This document shows positions 46,125 through 55,535 of a DNA stretch of 64,000 nt, in pieces (position 1 is the first letter of the stretch; each line of letters begins with the position of its first letter). Source of the stretch: CAVYTF01 sp963708205. GTDB taxonomy: Bacteria > Bacteroidota > Bacteroidia > Chitinophagales > Chitinophagaceae. Where the stretch lies: positions 3,100,001-3,164,000 of the forward strand of contig OY970196.1 of the NCBI GenBank assembly GCA_963708205.1. The letters run 5' to 3'. The notes beneath the pieces were generated by a model. It did not search any database. It saw nothing but the letters and a program-made list of their open reading frames with translations, and had not been told where the DNA came from. Position numbers and translations under genes: made by a program.

Positions 46125-49100
46125 TTGAAAAATTTTCTTCTTTCACTTATAGTTATTTTATCAACGATCACTTACACGGCAGTCTTTGCACAAAATGCTG
46201 AGTTTATTGAAAATAAGGGTCAATGGGATAGTCATGTAAAATTTGCTGCACAAATGACAATGGGCGGAATATTTCTTCAATCCAAAGGGTATAAAGTTTT
46301 ATTGAATAACACAAGAGATCTTCAAACAATTGCTTCGTATTTGCATGGTGAAAAAAATAATATCGCAGGCAAATCTTTACACGACACATCTTCAAACAAA
46401 CTCATTCTTCATTCGCATGCATACGAGGTAACTTTTAATGGCGCTTCTGAAAATGCCGCAATAATTCCGGAGAAAGTTTTAAACACTTATAATAATTATT
46501 TTACCGGGAAAGATCCATCAAAATGGGCTGCTCATTGCAAAATCTATAACGTAATAACTTATAAAAATATCTATCCAAATATTGATGCGCGATATTACAC
46601 AGATAAGGGTTCGTTAAAGTATGATCTTGTTGTAAATCCCGGCGGCGATGTTTCAAAAATCGCTTTGCAATATGATGGTGTTGATGGATTAAGTATAAAA
46701 AAAGGAAATCTTGTAATAAAAAATTCTGTGAATGATGTTACTGAATTGGCACCTGCATCTTATCAAATAAATGAAACCGGAAAAGCAACTGTTGATGCTG
46801 AATATATCATGACAGGAAATATTGTCCGCTTCAAAATAAATAATTACGAAAAAAATAAAATACTTGTTATAGACCCTACCGAAGTCTTTTGCAGTTTCAC
46901 CGGCAGCCATGCAGATAATTGGGGCTACACAGCAACTTTTGATGGACAAGGAAATTTTTACGCGGGTGGAATAGTATTCAACAATGGTTTTATTTATCCT
47001 CCTTATAATGGCGCTTTTCAAACGAATTTTGCAGGCGGCGATAATGCCGAAGGAGTTGGGCCAATTGACATTGGGATAATGAAGTTTAGTGCAGATGGCA
47101 AGCAACGTTTATACGCAACTTATCTTGGCGGTTCAGGTAGCGAACAACCACATAGCATGATCGTTGATCATGCAGGAAATTTAATTGTTGTAGGAAGAAC
47201 AACATCTCCCGATTTTCCATTATATCCATCTTCAACAAATACTCTTGGCAAAGGTGGCGGCTTTGATATTTTTATTTCAAAACTCAGTTTTGATGGAACT
47301 ACTTTATTAGGCTCTATAAAAATAGGAGGCTCAGGAAATGATGGCGTAAATATTCAACCAAAAGAAGTACAAAGTGGAGCAGAAAGCATACGTAGAAATT
47401 ACGGTGATGATGCACGAAGTGAAGTAATGGTTGATGCTGCTAATAATATCTACCTTGCCTCATGTACACAATCAACAGATTTTCCTGTTACACCAAATGC
47501 CTTTCAAACAATCAACGGCGGAATGCAGGATGGAGTTATCATAAAAATGAATGCAGATCTTTTAAACAGTCATGTAATATTAAGCTCTTATTTAGGAGGT
47601 CGTGGTGATGATGCTTCTTTTGTAATTGATTTAAGCCCTGCAACAAATAATATTTATATCGGTGGCTCTACAACAAGTTTAAATATTCCCGGTGCAGGCA
47701 TTGGTGGAAGCGTTATCAGTCAAGGCTTTCAGGGTGGTGTTTGCGATGGCTTTGTTACTGAAATTACAAACGGTCCGACTTATAATTTAGTAAATTCAAC
47801 CTATATTGGAACAACTGGTGATGATATGCTCTATGGATTAAAATTTGATAATGAAGGAAACCCTTATGTGATGGGAACTACAACCGGTGCATGGCCCATT
47901 AAAAATGCAATGTGGTCAACTGCCGGCGGCAAACAATTTATTGCTAAGCTATATCCTGATCTGCATGACTATCAATATTCAACTGTATTCGGCAGTGTTC
48001 CGGCTGTACCTTTTCCAAATATTTCGCCTATAGCTTTTCTTGTTGACCGTTGTGAAAATGTGTATGTTTCCGGCTGGGGTGGTTCATTTAATTCACAGTC
48101 TGGATATCCTAACTCAGGTACTGCAAAGCTTCGTGTAACTCCCGGTAATGGGCTTTTACCTTCAACCGATAATAATGATTTTTACTTTTTTGTTTTAGAA
48201 AAGGATGCCGCAAGCCAACTTTATGGAGGATGGTTTGGACAAAATGGTGGCTTTACTGATCATGTTGACGGTGGCACAAGCCGTTATGATAAAAACGGAG
48301 TTATCTACCAGGGAATATGCGCTAATTGTGAAAATGATGGCAGCCAGTTTCCGCCAGTTATTTTTCCTACAACGCCTGGTGTATGGAGTCCTTCAAATGG
48401 CGCTACGCCTGTAAGATCAGGAGCAGAATGCAATATGGCAGCAATTAAAATAGCCTTTGAACTAGCAGGAGTTGGTTCAGGCGTGCAGGCAAGTATAAAT
48501 GGAATTCCGGACGATACTTCCGGTTGTGCTGCTTTGAAAGTTGATTTTACAGACACACTTAATCAGGGAAAAATTTATGTATGGGATTTTGGTGACGGAT
48601 CTAAAAGAGATACCACTTTTACACCAAACAATAAAGACAGTCACACTTATACAAATATTGGAACTTATCATGTTACTTTAATTTCTATCGATTCAAGTAA
48701 ATGCAATATTTCTGATACTTCTTATACAAACATTAGGGTAGGAAATAATAAAGCGCCGGTTTCTTTTATTTATCATAAACTTCCGCCCTGCAATTCATTA
48801 ACTTATCAATTTATTAATACCTCAACAGCACCGCCGGGTTTTCCTTTTACAGCAAATTCTTTTACATGGGATTTTGGTGATGGAACTATCATTGCTCCAG
48901 GCCCTGATACTGTTGTTCATAGCTTTGCTTCTTCAGGAACTTATTTTGTAAAACTAAATTTAATTGATACTATTTATTGCAATGCTCCCGATCAGGTAAT
49001 TGATACATTACGCATTGCTGCAAATGTAAAAGCACAGTTTCAAACACCACCTTTCGGTTGCGCGCCATACGATGCAGTCTTTACAAATACATCGCTTGCA

Positions 49101-49796
49101 GGTCAGCAATTTTATTGGGATTTTGGTGATGGCACCATTGATTCTACGACTGATAGTCCAACGCATTTATATACTGATCCGGGAACTTATACAATAAAAT
49201 TAGTTGCTGTGGATACATCTACCTGCAACAGAATTGATAGTACTTCTTTTACAATAACTGTAAGTCCCAAACCTACGGCAGCCTTTACTTTCAGTCCAGT
49301 TCCTCCAATTGCAGACTCACCCATAAATTTTGTAAATATATCTTCAGGAGGCACGCACTATTTATGGCAATTTGGAGATGGAGATACCCTAAGAACACAA
49401 CAGCTTGATACATTGGTCACGCATATTTATAATCAAACAGGTACGTTTTCTGCATGTTTAACTGCGTATAATGATTATGGCTGTACAGATACATTGTGCC
49501 AGCAGGTGCAATCAATTACAGTGCCTTTGCTTGATGTGCCAAATGCTTTTTCACCTAACGGTGATGGCGTTAATGATGAAGTGCATGTAAAAGGATATGG
49601 ATTTGATAAATTTGACTGGCGAATTTATAACAGATGGGGCTTAATGGTTTTTCATTCTACCAGTGCTGATATCGGATGGGACGGTAGATACAAAGGAGTT
49701 TTACAACCGCAAGAAGTTTATACTTACATCCTGAATGTACAATATACCGATGGAACCATTTATAGAAAAACAGGTGACATTACTTTGTTGAGATAA
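46125..49796 (+). CDS. T9SS cargo with SBBP-like propeller, PKD domains and gliding-type C-terminus
   Basis: A 1223-aa surface or secreted protein beginning with TTG at 46125; this start gives an ideal signal peptide (MKNFLLSLIVILSTITYTAVFA) and no ATG occurs before residue 40. The N-terminal part (AEFIENKGQWDSHVKF) is a DUF7948-like domain, followed by SBBP-like repeats (TYLGGSGSEQPHSMIVD, SSYLGGRGDDASFVID). Several PKD domains follow (VWDFGDGS, TWDFGDGT, YWDFGDGT, LWQFGDGD), then the CHU_C/kind-B T9SS sorting domain FSPNGDGVNDE with FDWRIYNRWGLMVF. Immediately downstream lies its likely SprF-type partner. Confidence 0.93.
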   Translation: MKNFLLSLIVILSTITYTAVFAQNAEFIENKGQWDSHVKFAAQMTMGGIFLQSKGYKVLLNNTRDLQTIASYLHGEKNNIAGKSLHDTSSNKLILHSHAYEVTFNGASENAAIIPEKVLNTYNNYFTGKDPSKWAAHCKIYNVITYKNIYPNIDARYYTDKGSLKYDLVVNPGGDVSKIALQYDGVDGLSIKKGNLVIKNSVNDVTELAPASYQINETGKATVDAEYIMTGNIVRFKINNYEKNKILVIDPTEVFCSFTGSHADNWGYTATFDGQGNFYAGGIVFNNGFIYPPYNGAFQTNFAGGDNAEGVGPIDIGIMKFSADGKQRLYATYLGGSGSEQPHSMIVDHAGNLIVVGRTTSPDFPLYPSSTNTLGKGGGFDIFISKLSFDGTTLLGSIKIGGSGNDGVNIQPKEVQSGAESIRRNYGDDARSEVMVDAANNIYLASCTQSTDFPVTPNAFQTINGGMQDGVIIKMNADLLNSHVILSSYLGGRGDDASFVIDLSPATNNIYIGGSTTSLNIPGAGIGGSVISQGFQGGVCDGFVTEITNGPTYNLVNSTYIGTTGDDMLYGLKFDNEGNPYVMGTTTGAWPIKNAMWSTAGGKQFIAKLYPDLHDYQYSTVFGSVPAVPFPNISPIAFLVDRCENVYVSGWGGSFNSQSGYPNSGTAKLRVTPGNGLLPSTDNNDFYFFVLEKDAASQLYGGWFGQNGGFTDHVDGGTSRYDKNGVIYQGICANCENDGSQFPPVIFPTTPGVWSPSNGATPVRSGAECNMAAIKIAFELAGVGSGVQASINGIPDDTSGCAALKVDFTDTLNQGKIYVWDFGDGSKRDTTFTPNNKDSHTYTNIGTYHVTLISIDSSKCNISDTSYTNIRVGNNKAPVSFIYHKLPPCNSLTYQFINTSTAPPGFPFTANSFTWDFGDGTIIAPGPDTVVHSFASSGTYFVKLNLIDTIYCNAPDQVIDTLRIAANVKAQFQTPPFGCAPYDAVFTNTSLAGQQFYWDFGDGTIDSTTDSPTHLYTDPGTYTIKLVAVDTSTCNRIDSTSFTITVSPKPTAAFTFSPVPPIADSPINFVNISSGGTHYLWQFGDGDTLRTQQLDTLVTHIYNQTGTFSACLTAYNDYGCTDTLCQQVQSITVPLLDVPNAFSPNGDGVNDEVHVKGYGFDKFDWRIYNRWGLMVFHSTSADIGWDGRYKGVLQPQEVYTYILNVQYTDGTIYRKTGDITLLR

Positions 49797-49806
49797 AGAG
49801 AAGATT

Positions 49807-50832
49807 ATGAAATTGAGGTGTAAATTATTTTTGATATTGAATGTTTTTTTTATTGCAAATACTTTTGCGCAAGACCTTCATTTTTCACAGTATTTTAATG
49901 AGCCACTTCTTGTAAATCCCGCCAATACTGGCTTTGAGCCTGATGTAGATTGGAGAGTAGGTCTTAATTACCGCGATCAATGGTCAAGTATTTTAAGCAA
50001 TCCTTACAAAACTTTCAGTGCCTGGGGAGATGCACAATTATTCAATAACAGATTTGATAATAGCTGGGTTGGCATTGGCGGTGCTTTGCTAAAAGATGAA
50101 GCGGGAAGCGGCGACCTGTCTACCACACGCGCCTTTGCTTCAATTGCTTATCATCAATTATTGGGCGACGCAAGTTTGCTTAGCGGTGGTTTCAATATTG
50201 GTTATGTAGATAAGCAAATTGATTTTTCAAAACTCACTTTCGATAATCAATGGAACGGTAAATTTTTTGATGTAACCATTCCTTCCGGTGAAACATTTGC
50301 CACAAACAATGTTGGTTATTTCGATTTGCAGGCAGGAATGAATTATGCTTATTTTCCAAGCTCCAAAACCTATTTGAATGTTGGCTTTAGTGCAGAACAT
50401 ATTAATCAACCTAATGAAAGTTTTTTTTCAAGCAGTACAGCAGACACCAGGATTGACGTGCGTTATACAACATTTATAAACGGATCTTTTAAGCTTGATG
50501 ATCAATGGATACTCAATCCAAATATGTACGTAAGCAAAATGGGAAATGCATACGAAACAGTTATTGGAATGAATGCAAATTATAATCTTAGCGGCGATGG
50601 AACGCTTCAATTAATTGGTGGTTTATACGACCGTTTAAATGATGCTATTGTGCCAATGATCGGCTTTCAATTGCATGATTACAAACTCACGATTAGTTAT
50701 GACAAGGCAAGCTCATCAATAAGCACCAACGATCAAACTGTTGGTGCTTATGAATTGTCTGTTGTTAAATCAGGTGTATTCGGCAAAACAGGCAAAGTAA
50801 TGAAATGCCCAAATTTTAAACCTCTCTTTTAA
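49807..50832 (+). CDS. PorP/SprF-family T9SS membrane protein
   Basis: A 341-aa outer-membrane beta-barrel: signal peptide (KLFLILNVFFIANTFAQ), then the family signature DLHFSQYFNEPLLVNPANTGF and strands ending in aromatic residues up to TISYDKASSS. SprF-type proteins are needed for export or anchoring of the adjacent kind-B cargo, as in the SprB/SprF pair of Flavobacterium johnsoniae. It begins 10 bp after the 1223-aa gene, which supports this pairing. Confidence 0.94.
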   Translation: MKLRCKLFLILNVFFIANTFAQDLHFSQYFNEPLLVNPANTGFEPDVDWRVGLNYRDQWSSILSNPYKTFSAWGDAQLFNNRFDNSWVGIGGALLKDEAGSGDLSTTRAFASIAYHQLLGDASLLSGGFNIGYVDKQIDFSKLTFDNQWNGKFFDVTIPSGETFATNNVGYFDLQAGMNYAYFPSSKTYLNVGFSAEHINQPNESFFSSSTADTRIDVRYTTFINGSFKLDDQWILNPNMYVSKMGNAYETVIGMNANYNLSGDGTLQLIGGLYDRLNDAIVPMIGFQLHDYKLTISYDKASSSISTNDQTVGAYELSVVKSGVFGKTGKVMKCPNFKPLF

Positions 50833-50839
50833 TAAATTA

Positions 50840-51586
50840 TTAATTATCGTTTTCTTCTTCATCATCGTTTTCGCCGTCTTTATTTATTGAGAAATTATTT
50901 TTGCCATTGTAATATTTTTTATACTTCTCGGTGATCTCTTTTGACTGCTGTTTGCTATTTATAAAAAGCACACCATCTTTTAATTGTACGGTGTAAGGTT
51001 TTGTTTTATCAATCAATCCATCTTTTTCCAAAGCATTTGAAAGGTCTTGCCATTGCTGCATTTCAGCCTTTTCATGCTCCATTGATTGTTCAGCATTCTG
51101 CATAGCTTTTTGTATTTTTTCCTGGTCAATATATTGCTTTGCGAAATCTTTGCTGGCTAATTGTTGCTGCATTTCATCAAGCTTTTGTTTTATTTCTTCT
51201 TTATTAATTTTTGCGATGCCTTCCTGTGCCTGCTTGATTGAGGCATTTATAGTTTGCTGCATTTTACTCCAATCAATATTCGCAATTGCATCCTGCGTTT
51301 CTTTTTCAATTTTTAAATAATCAATTGCTTTCATTTGCTCACTCAAATTTTTCAATTTTTCATCAAGGTCTTTCATAGTTTTTTCGATTACTTTAGATTC
51401 ATCTATATTTCCGAGGTTATCATTAATCCCGGGTTTACTGGTATCGGCATATCTTGCTGCAACTGTTTGCTGCACTGCGTTTGCGCTTTTTTTGTTTTGT
51501 GGTAATTGCCACGAAGCGGATACAATAAGTATACAAAACAAAGCACCAATAAAAGTTTTTTTTGATGTTGGAAATACATTTTGCAT
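50840..51586 (-). CDS. Membrane-anchored coiled-coil protein, function unknown
   Basis: I take ATG 51586 (MQNVFPTSKKTFIGALFC) as start, giving 248 aa; the longer frame would start within the operator region. One N-terminal membrane span or signal anchor (GALFCILIVSASW) is followed by a long charged coiled-coil (about 70-190, rich in K, E and Q) and a small C-terminal domain (LSNALEKDGLIDKTKPYTVQLKDGVLFINSKQQSKEITEKYKKYY) that resembles the C-terminal tail of Bacteroidota BlaR1/M56-like signal proteins. The tail is very acidic (NDDEEENDN). Two palindromic operators precede it. Confidence 0.75.
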   Translation of the reverse strand: MQNVFPTSKKTFIGALFCILIVSASWQLPQNKKSANAVQQTVAARYADTSKPGINDNLGNIDESKVIEKTMKDLDEKLKNLSEQMKAIDYLKIEKETQDAIANIDWSKMQQTINASIKQAQEGIAKINKEEIKQKLDEMQQQLASKDFAKQYIDQEKIQKAMQNAEQSMEHEKAEMQQWQDLSNALEKDGLIDKTKPYTVQLKDGVLFINSKQQSKEITEKYKKYYNGKNNFSINKDGENDDEEENDN

Positions 51587-51613
51587 GGTTTTGAGTTTTT
51601 GATAATTAAATTT

Positions 51614-51654
51614 ATACGAATTATTTCGTATCAAATATACGATCGATTTCGTAT
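51614..51654. promoter_or_regulatory. Pair of palindromic operators
   Basis: ATACGAATTATTTCGTAT (51614-51631) and ATACGATCGATTTCGTAT (51637-51654) are two 18-bp sites sharing ATACGA...TTTCGTAT, each with inverted-repeat arms, centred 23 bp apart, just upstream of the coiled-coil protein gene. They look like binding sites for a dimeric repressor (PadR-, BlaI- or TetR-like). No regulator gene lies next to them. Confidence 0.7.
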
Positions 51655-51776
51655 TATCTTGTTCTGTTTATATCATTTAGAAAAATTTAACAGGCAATAG
51701 ATAGCTGCTCAAACCAATCTTTACTTTCACAATAATATTTTTTAAAATTATTTTTACCTTTTACAAATAACAACTC

Positions 51777-53180
51777 ATGGGAAATATTAATTCTGAAGTG
51801 ATAGAAGATTTTAAAAAAATCATTGGTGCGCAATATGTTTTTATTGATGATGAAAGTCTCGACCTTTTTTCTCATGATGAAACTGAAAAATTAAAATACC
51901 TGCCTGATGTTGTTTTAAAACCAGGAACTGCACAAGAGATAAGCGCCATTATGAAAATTTGTAACACTAAAAAAATAAATGTTACACCACGTGGTGGTGG
52001 CACAGGACTCAGTGGTGGCGCGCTTCCGCACTTAGGCGGCGTAATTTTGTTAACAAATAGGTTGAATAAAATTATAGAAATTGACGAACGCAATTTGCAG
52101 GTAATAACAGAACCTGGTGTAATAACTGAAGTGCTGCAAAATGCAGTGAAAGAAAAAAATCTTTTTTATCCACCGGATCCAAGCAGTCGTGGATCTTGCT
52201 TTATAGGCGGCAACATTGCAGAAAACAGCGGCGGACCAAAAGCTGTGAAATATGGCGTTGTAAAAGATTATGTTTTGAATCTTCAAATGGTTTTGCCATC
52301 AGGAGAAATTATTTGGACAGGCGCTAATGTTTTAAAAAATTCCACCGGTTATAATCTTACACAACTTATGGTAGGCAGCGAAGGAACGCTTGGTATTGTT
52401 ACAAAAATTGTGTTGCGTTTAATTCCGCTTCCGAAATTTGATCTGCTGATGCTTGTTCCGTTTCAATCATTGGAAAAAGCAAGCGAAGCTGTGAGTGCCA
52501 TATTCCGCGCGGGTTTTACGCCAAGCGCAATGGAGTTTGTTGAGATTGATGCTTTGCAGATTGTAAGTAAAATGGTTGACAGTGTTGCCTTTCCTGTGCA
52601 CGATGATATTGCTGCACATTTGATAATTGAAGTGGATGGAAATAAATTAGAAACGCTGATGGATGAAATGGAATCTATCGCAACATTGCTGCTGCAGTTT
52701 GATGCGGGCGATATTTTTTTTGCAGAAGATGCACAACAAAAAGAAGAATTGTGGAAGCTGCGCAGAAGAACTGCGGAAGCTGTGAAGTTAGCAGGATTTA
52801 CAATTGAAGAAGATACTGTTGTACCGCGCGCGGAACTTCCTAAACTAATTCATGGAGTAAAAGCGCTTGGATTAAAACATGATTTTAAAGCAGTTTGTTA
52901 TGGACATGCAGGTGATGGCAACATGCACATCCGTATAAAAAAAGAAGGCATCCCGAATAGTTTTGGTAATGAAGAAATGAATAAAATTTTGCGTGAATTA
53001 TTTGAGTTAGTAAAAAGTTTGGGAGGCATCATCAGCGGAGAACATGGAATTGGTTTGATACAGAAAAGCTTTATGGATATTGTGTTTCAGCCTGCGAACC
53101 TGCGTTTGATGCGCGAAATAAAAAAAGCGTTCGATCCTAACAATATTTTAAATGCCGGAAAAATTTTTGATTTGGAGTAA
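51777..53180 (+). CDS. FAD-linked oxidase, GlcD (glycolate/D-lactate dehydrogenase) type
   Basis: A 467-aa flavoprotein of the VAO/PCMH fold. FAD-binding segment: VTPRGGGTGLSGGALPHLGG, then PDPSSRGSCFIGGNIAENSGGPKAVKYG and STGYNLTQLMVGSEGTLGIVT. The C-terminal cap shows CYGHAGDGNMHIRI and ISGEHGIGLIQK, typical of D-lactate/glycolate oxidase subunits. The Fe-S partner subunit (GlcF) is not adjacent. TACCTTTT at 51755-51762 may be the promoter -7 box. Substrate (glycolate, D-lactate or 2-hydroxyglutarate) cannot be decided. Confidence 0.9.
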   Translation: MGNINSEVIEDFKKIIGAQYVFIDDESLDLFSHDETEKLKYLPDVVLKPGTAQEISAIMKICNTKKINVTPRGGGTGLSGGALPHLGGVILLTNRLNKIIEIDERNLQVITEPGVITEVLQNAVKEKNLFYPPDPSSRGSCFIGGNIAENSGGPKAVKYGVVKDYVLNLQMVLPSGEIIWTGANVLKNSTGYNLTQLMVGSEGTLGIVTKIVLRLIPLPKFDLLMLVPFQSLEKASEAVSAIFRAGFTPSAMEFVEIDALQIVSKMVDSVAFPVHDDIAAHLIIEVDGNKLETLMDEMESIATLLLQFDAGDIFFAEDAQQKEELWKLRRRTAEAVKLAGFTIEEDTVVPRAELPKLIHGVKALGLKHDFKAVCYGHAGDGNMHIRIKKEGIPNSFGNEEMNKILRELFELVKSLGGIISGEHGIGLIQKSFMDIVFQPANLRLMREIKKAFDPNNILNAGKIFDLE

Positions 53181-53244
53181 GCAGTAGGTTTGTAAAAATT
53201 ATTATAATGAAAGAGTTTCAAAAAGCAAATAATCTGAAAAGCTG

Positions 53245-53286
53245 CAAAGAAAAAAGAACGATGAAAGGATTGCGACGCAACGATGA
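53245..53286 (+). repeat. Dispersed 30-bp repeat, copy 4
   Basis: Contains AAAAAGAACGATGAAAGGAT then TGCGACGCAACGATGA. It lies in the leader of the outer-membrane protein gene and creates a false upstream extension of that reading frame. Confidence 0.6.
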
Positions 53287-53290
53287 TGCT

Positions 53291-53965
53291 ATGAAAAACA
53301 GAAGCTGGTATCAAAATAAAATTTTTATTTTTTCAATCGCTTTGCTTTTTTGCATCAATAGTTTTGGCCAATACAATGCAACGCCTCCGCCAACATATAC
53401 AAGCAATGCCAATGCACAACCGAAAGGTTATCACCAGGAAAATGTTTTCATCGGTGGAAGTTTGCAGCTTGGTTATGCTGACAATACTTTTAGCATTGGT
53501 GGAAATCCTGAGATCGGTTACAGTTTTGCCCAGTGGCTTGATGGAGGTATTTCTTTCAACCTGAATTATTCATCGCAGGCAGCGGATCCAAATTATTTTT
53601 ATAATGATGATGAAAGAACGAGGCAATTTAATTATGGGGCAGGAATTTTTGCGCGTGTATATCCTGTCCGATTTTTATTCTTTCAATTGCAGCCTGAAAT
53701 AAACTGGATACATCAAAGCATTACTGACTACAGCACCGGCGAACCAATTGGTGAAAGCGGAACTTTTCAATCTACGAGTTTGATCGCTGGTATTGGATAT
53801 ACACAAAGAATAGTTGGACGCGGAAGTTTTTTTACAATGATCGGTTTAGATATTTTGGATAATCCAAACTCACCTTATCGCGAATATAATGTTGACGGAA
53901 GCACAAGTCCAATACCAATTATCCGCGCGGGTTTTGATTTTTATTTGCACCCTCCAAGAAAATAA
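53291..53965 (+). CDS. Outer-membrane beta-barrel protein
   Basis: Start taken at ATG 53291 (MKNRSWYQNKIFIFSIALLFC), which yields a proper signal peptide ending SFGQ; the upstream frame (from 53207) reads through a dispersed repeat. The 224-aa product has a Pro/Thr/Ala-rich N-terminal linker and amphipathic strands with terminal aromatics (NVFIGGSLQLGYADN, FARVYPVRFLFFQLQPEINW), ending in AGFDFYLH. This fits the OmpW/OprF-like small barrel of Bacteroidota. Its last 47 bp overlap the convergent LOG-family gene. Confidence 0.85.
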   Translation: MKNRSWYQNKIFIFSIALLFCINSFGQYNATPPPTYTSNANAQPKGYHQENVFIGGSLQLGYADNTFSIGGNPEIGYSFAQWLDGGISFNLNYSSQAADPNYFYNDDERTRQFNYGAGIFARVYPVRFLFFQLQPEINWIHQSITDYSTGEPIGESGTFQSTSLIAGIGYTQRIVGRGSFFTMIGLDILDNPNSPYREYNVDGSTSPIPIIRAGFDFYLHPPRK

Positions 53966-54479
53966 CTTCAGGACTGTTGACCACTACAAAAGATGTATGT
54001 ACATCTTTATACAAAAAACCTTGCTCCTGCATAACATTCATGTGCTGTAGTAAAACATCATAATATCCTGCTGTATTCAGAAGAAATATTTTTTTGTTGT
54101 GAATGCTCAGGCTGTTCCATGTAATCACTTCGAATAATTCATCCATTGTGCCAAACCCTCCGGGAAGAATAATTGCGGCATCGCACAAGTCATACATTTT
54201 CTTTTTGCGCATGTGCATATCTTCCACGATAGGCAATTGCGTAAGATGGGTATGTTGATTTTCTTTTTTATTTAAAATTTCAGGCATCACTCCTATTACT
54301 TCTCCATTATTTTCCAACACTGAATTGGCTACAATGCCCATCAGTCCAAGGTTTCCGGCGCCGTATATAAGTGTGATGTTGTTTGCTGCAAGTAATTTAC
54401 CAAGTGTTGCCGCTTGCTCGGCAAAGATTAGATTATTGCCTTTTTTTGATCCGCAAAAAACTGCTGCTGATGTAAACAT
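53919..54479 (-). CDS. LOG-family protein (TIGR00730, phosphoribohydrolase-like)
   Basis: A 186-aa Rossmann-fold protein with the LOG signature PGGFGTMDELFEVITW and an N-terminal AVFCGSKKG, TLIYGAGNLGLMGIVA. Characterised members remove ribose 5-phosphate from cytokinin or other nucleotide monophosphates; in bacteria without cytokinin they act on purine monophosphates. The helix motif MRKKKMYDLCDAAI carries the conserved Arg/Lys. Convergent and overlapping by 47 bp with the barrel protein. Confidence 0.92.
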   Translation of the reverse strand: MFTSAAVFCGSKKGNNLIFAEQAATLGKLLAANNITLIYGAGNLGLMGIVANSVLENNGEVIGVMPEILNKKENQHTHLTQLPIVEDMHMRKKKMYDLCDAAIILPGGFGTMDELFEVITWNSLSIHNKKIFLLNTAGYYDVLLQHMNVMQEQGFLYKDVHTSFVVVNSPEVIFLEGANKNQNPRG

Positions 54480-54546
54480 TCATTTTGTTTAATGCAATAT
54501 TATTGTAGGGAGATGAATTGAATGTAAAGAATAAGTCTTTCTTTTT

Positions 54547-55038
54547 TCAACTCTTCATATTTATAAACTGCAGCGGAATATTCAAACTTGAATTTTTAAG
54601 CAAGGCAATTACACCTTGCAGATCATCAATTTTTTTTGCAGTTACGCGTACAATATCATCCATTATTTGTGCTTGCACTTTCATGCCGCTATCTTTGATC
54701 AGCTTTACAATTTTTTTTGCATCTTCCTGTTTCAAGCCATTTGTTACAGATACTTCTTTCTTAATTATTTTTCCGCTCGGGTAAGCATCTTTCTCAAAAT
54801 TAAAAGCACTTGCCTCAATACCCTGCTTCATTGCGCGGCTGATTATCACATCAATTATCTGTTTCATTTTCATATCACTTTCCACTTCTATTGTTACTAC
54901 ATAATCTTTTTTATTCAGTTCAATATTTACAGGAGAATTTTTAAAATCAAAACGGTTGCTGATCTCTTTTTTTACAAGGTTCATTGCATTGTCAAGAGTT
55001 TGCACATCTACTTTGCTGGCAATATCGAAAGAAGGCAT
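54547..55038 (-). CDS. yajQ: YajQ family nucleotide-binding protein
   Basis: A 163-aa protein with the YajQ pattern throughout: MPSFDIASKVDVQTLDNAMN, EISNRFDFKNSPV, KQGIEASAF, KEVSVTNGLKQEDAKKIVKLIKDSGMKVQAQI and DDIVRVTAKKIDDLQGVIALL. Relatives bind cyclic di-GMP in Xanthomonas; whether that holds here is unknown. Complete, with a normal start. Confidence 0.95.
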   Translation of the reverse strand: MPSFDIASKVDVQTLDNAMNLVKKEISNRFDFKNSPVNIELNKKDYVVTIEVESDMKMKQIIDVIISRAMKQGIEASAFNFEKDAYPSGKIIKKEVSVTNGLKQEDAKKIVKLIKDSGMKVQAQIMDDIVRVTAKKIDDLQGVIALLKNSSLNIPLQFINMKS

Positions 55039-55068
55039 AGGATAAAATTTAAATGTAGAAAAAGATTT

Positions 55069-55494
55069 TTATTCATTCATTACATCATGCTTCGTTACAT
55101 AAGGCAATACAAAAACTGTAACAATGCCGAGAATAATGATTATGCATGTATGCAGCTCTCTGAATAATTTTGTGTCGTGAGGTCCTTCTTTAAGGTTGGC
55201 ATTAAACCCTACTAATACAAATACGATAGTTAAAATAATAAACAATATTTGATAGATCAGCTTGCCTTGTTTTACAAATTTGGTAAGCATAAAATAAATT
55301 ATTCCTGCTATCACGCAAACCAATATCGGCGCAAAGATCAGGGTTTGCACATTGATCATTTCCGAAGGTTCATAATCAGTAATGTACCTGAAAATAACAT
55401 TAAATATTTGGGCAGCACCGCAGGCAATTAATCCGGCAAACAAGCCACCGAATATGGCTTTCGATAAATTGGTTTGTTTATAATTATAATCCAT
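55069..55494 (-). CDS. Four-span membrane protein, unknown
   Basis: A 141-aa protein with four membrane helices: FGGLFAGLIACGAAQIFNVI, TLIFAPILVCVIAGIIYFML, YQILFIILTIVFVLVGF and CIIIILGIVTVFVLPYV. Between spans 3 and 4 is a short loop with KEGPHDTKLFRELH. No family is recognised with confidence; small four-helix proteins like this are common in Bacteroidota. It is 30 bp upstream of yajQ on the same strand. Confidence 0.7.
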   Translation of the reverse strand: MDYNYKQTNLSKAIFGGLFAGLIACGAAQIFNVIFRYITDYEPSEMINVQTLIFAPILVCVIAGIIYFMLTKFVKQGKLIYQILFIILTIVFVLVGFNANLKEGPHDTKLFRELHTCIIIILGIVTVFVLPYVTKHDVMNE

Positions 55495-55535
55495 CTTTAG
55501 GTGTTTTTATAAATATAAAATTAAGACTTTTGTTT

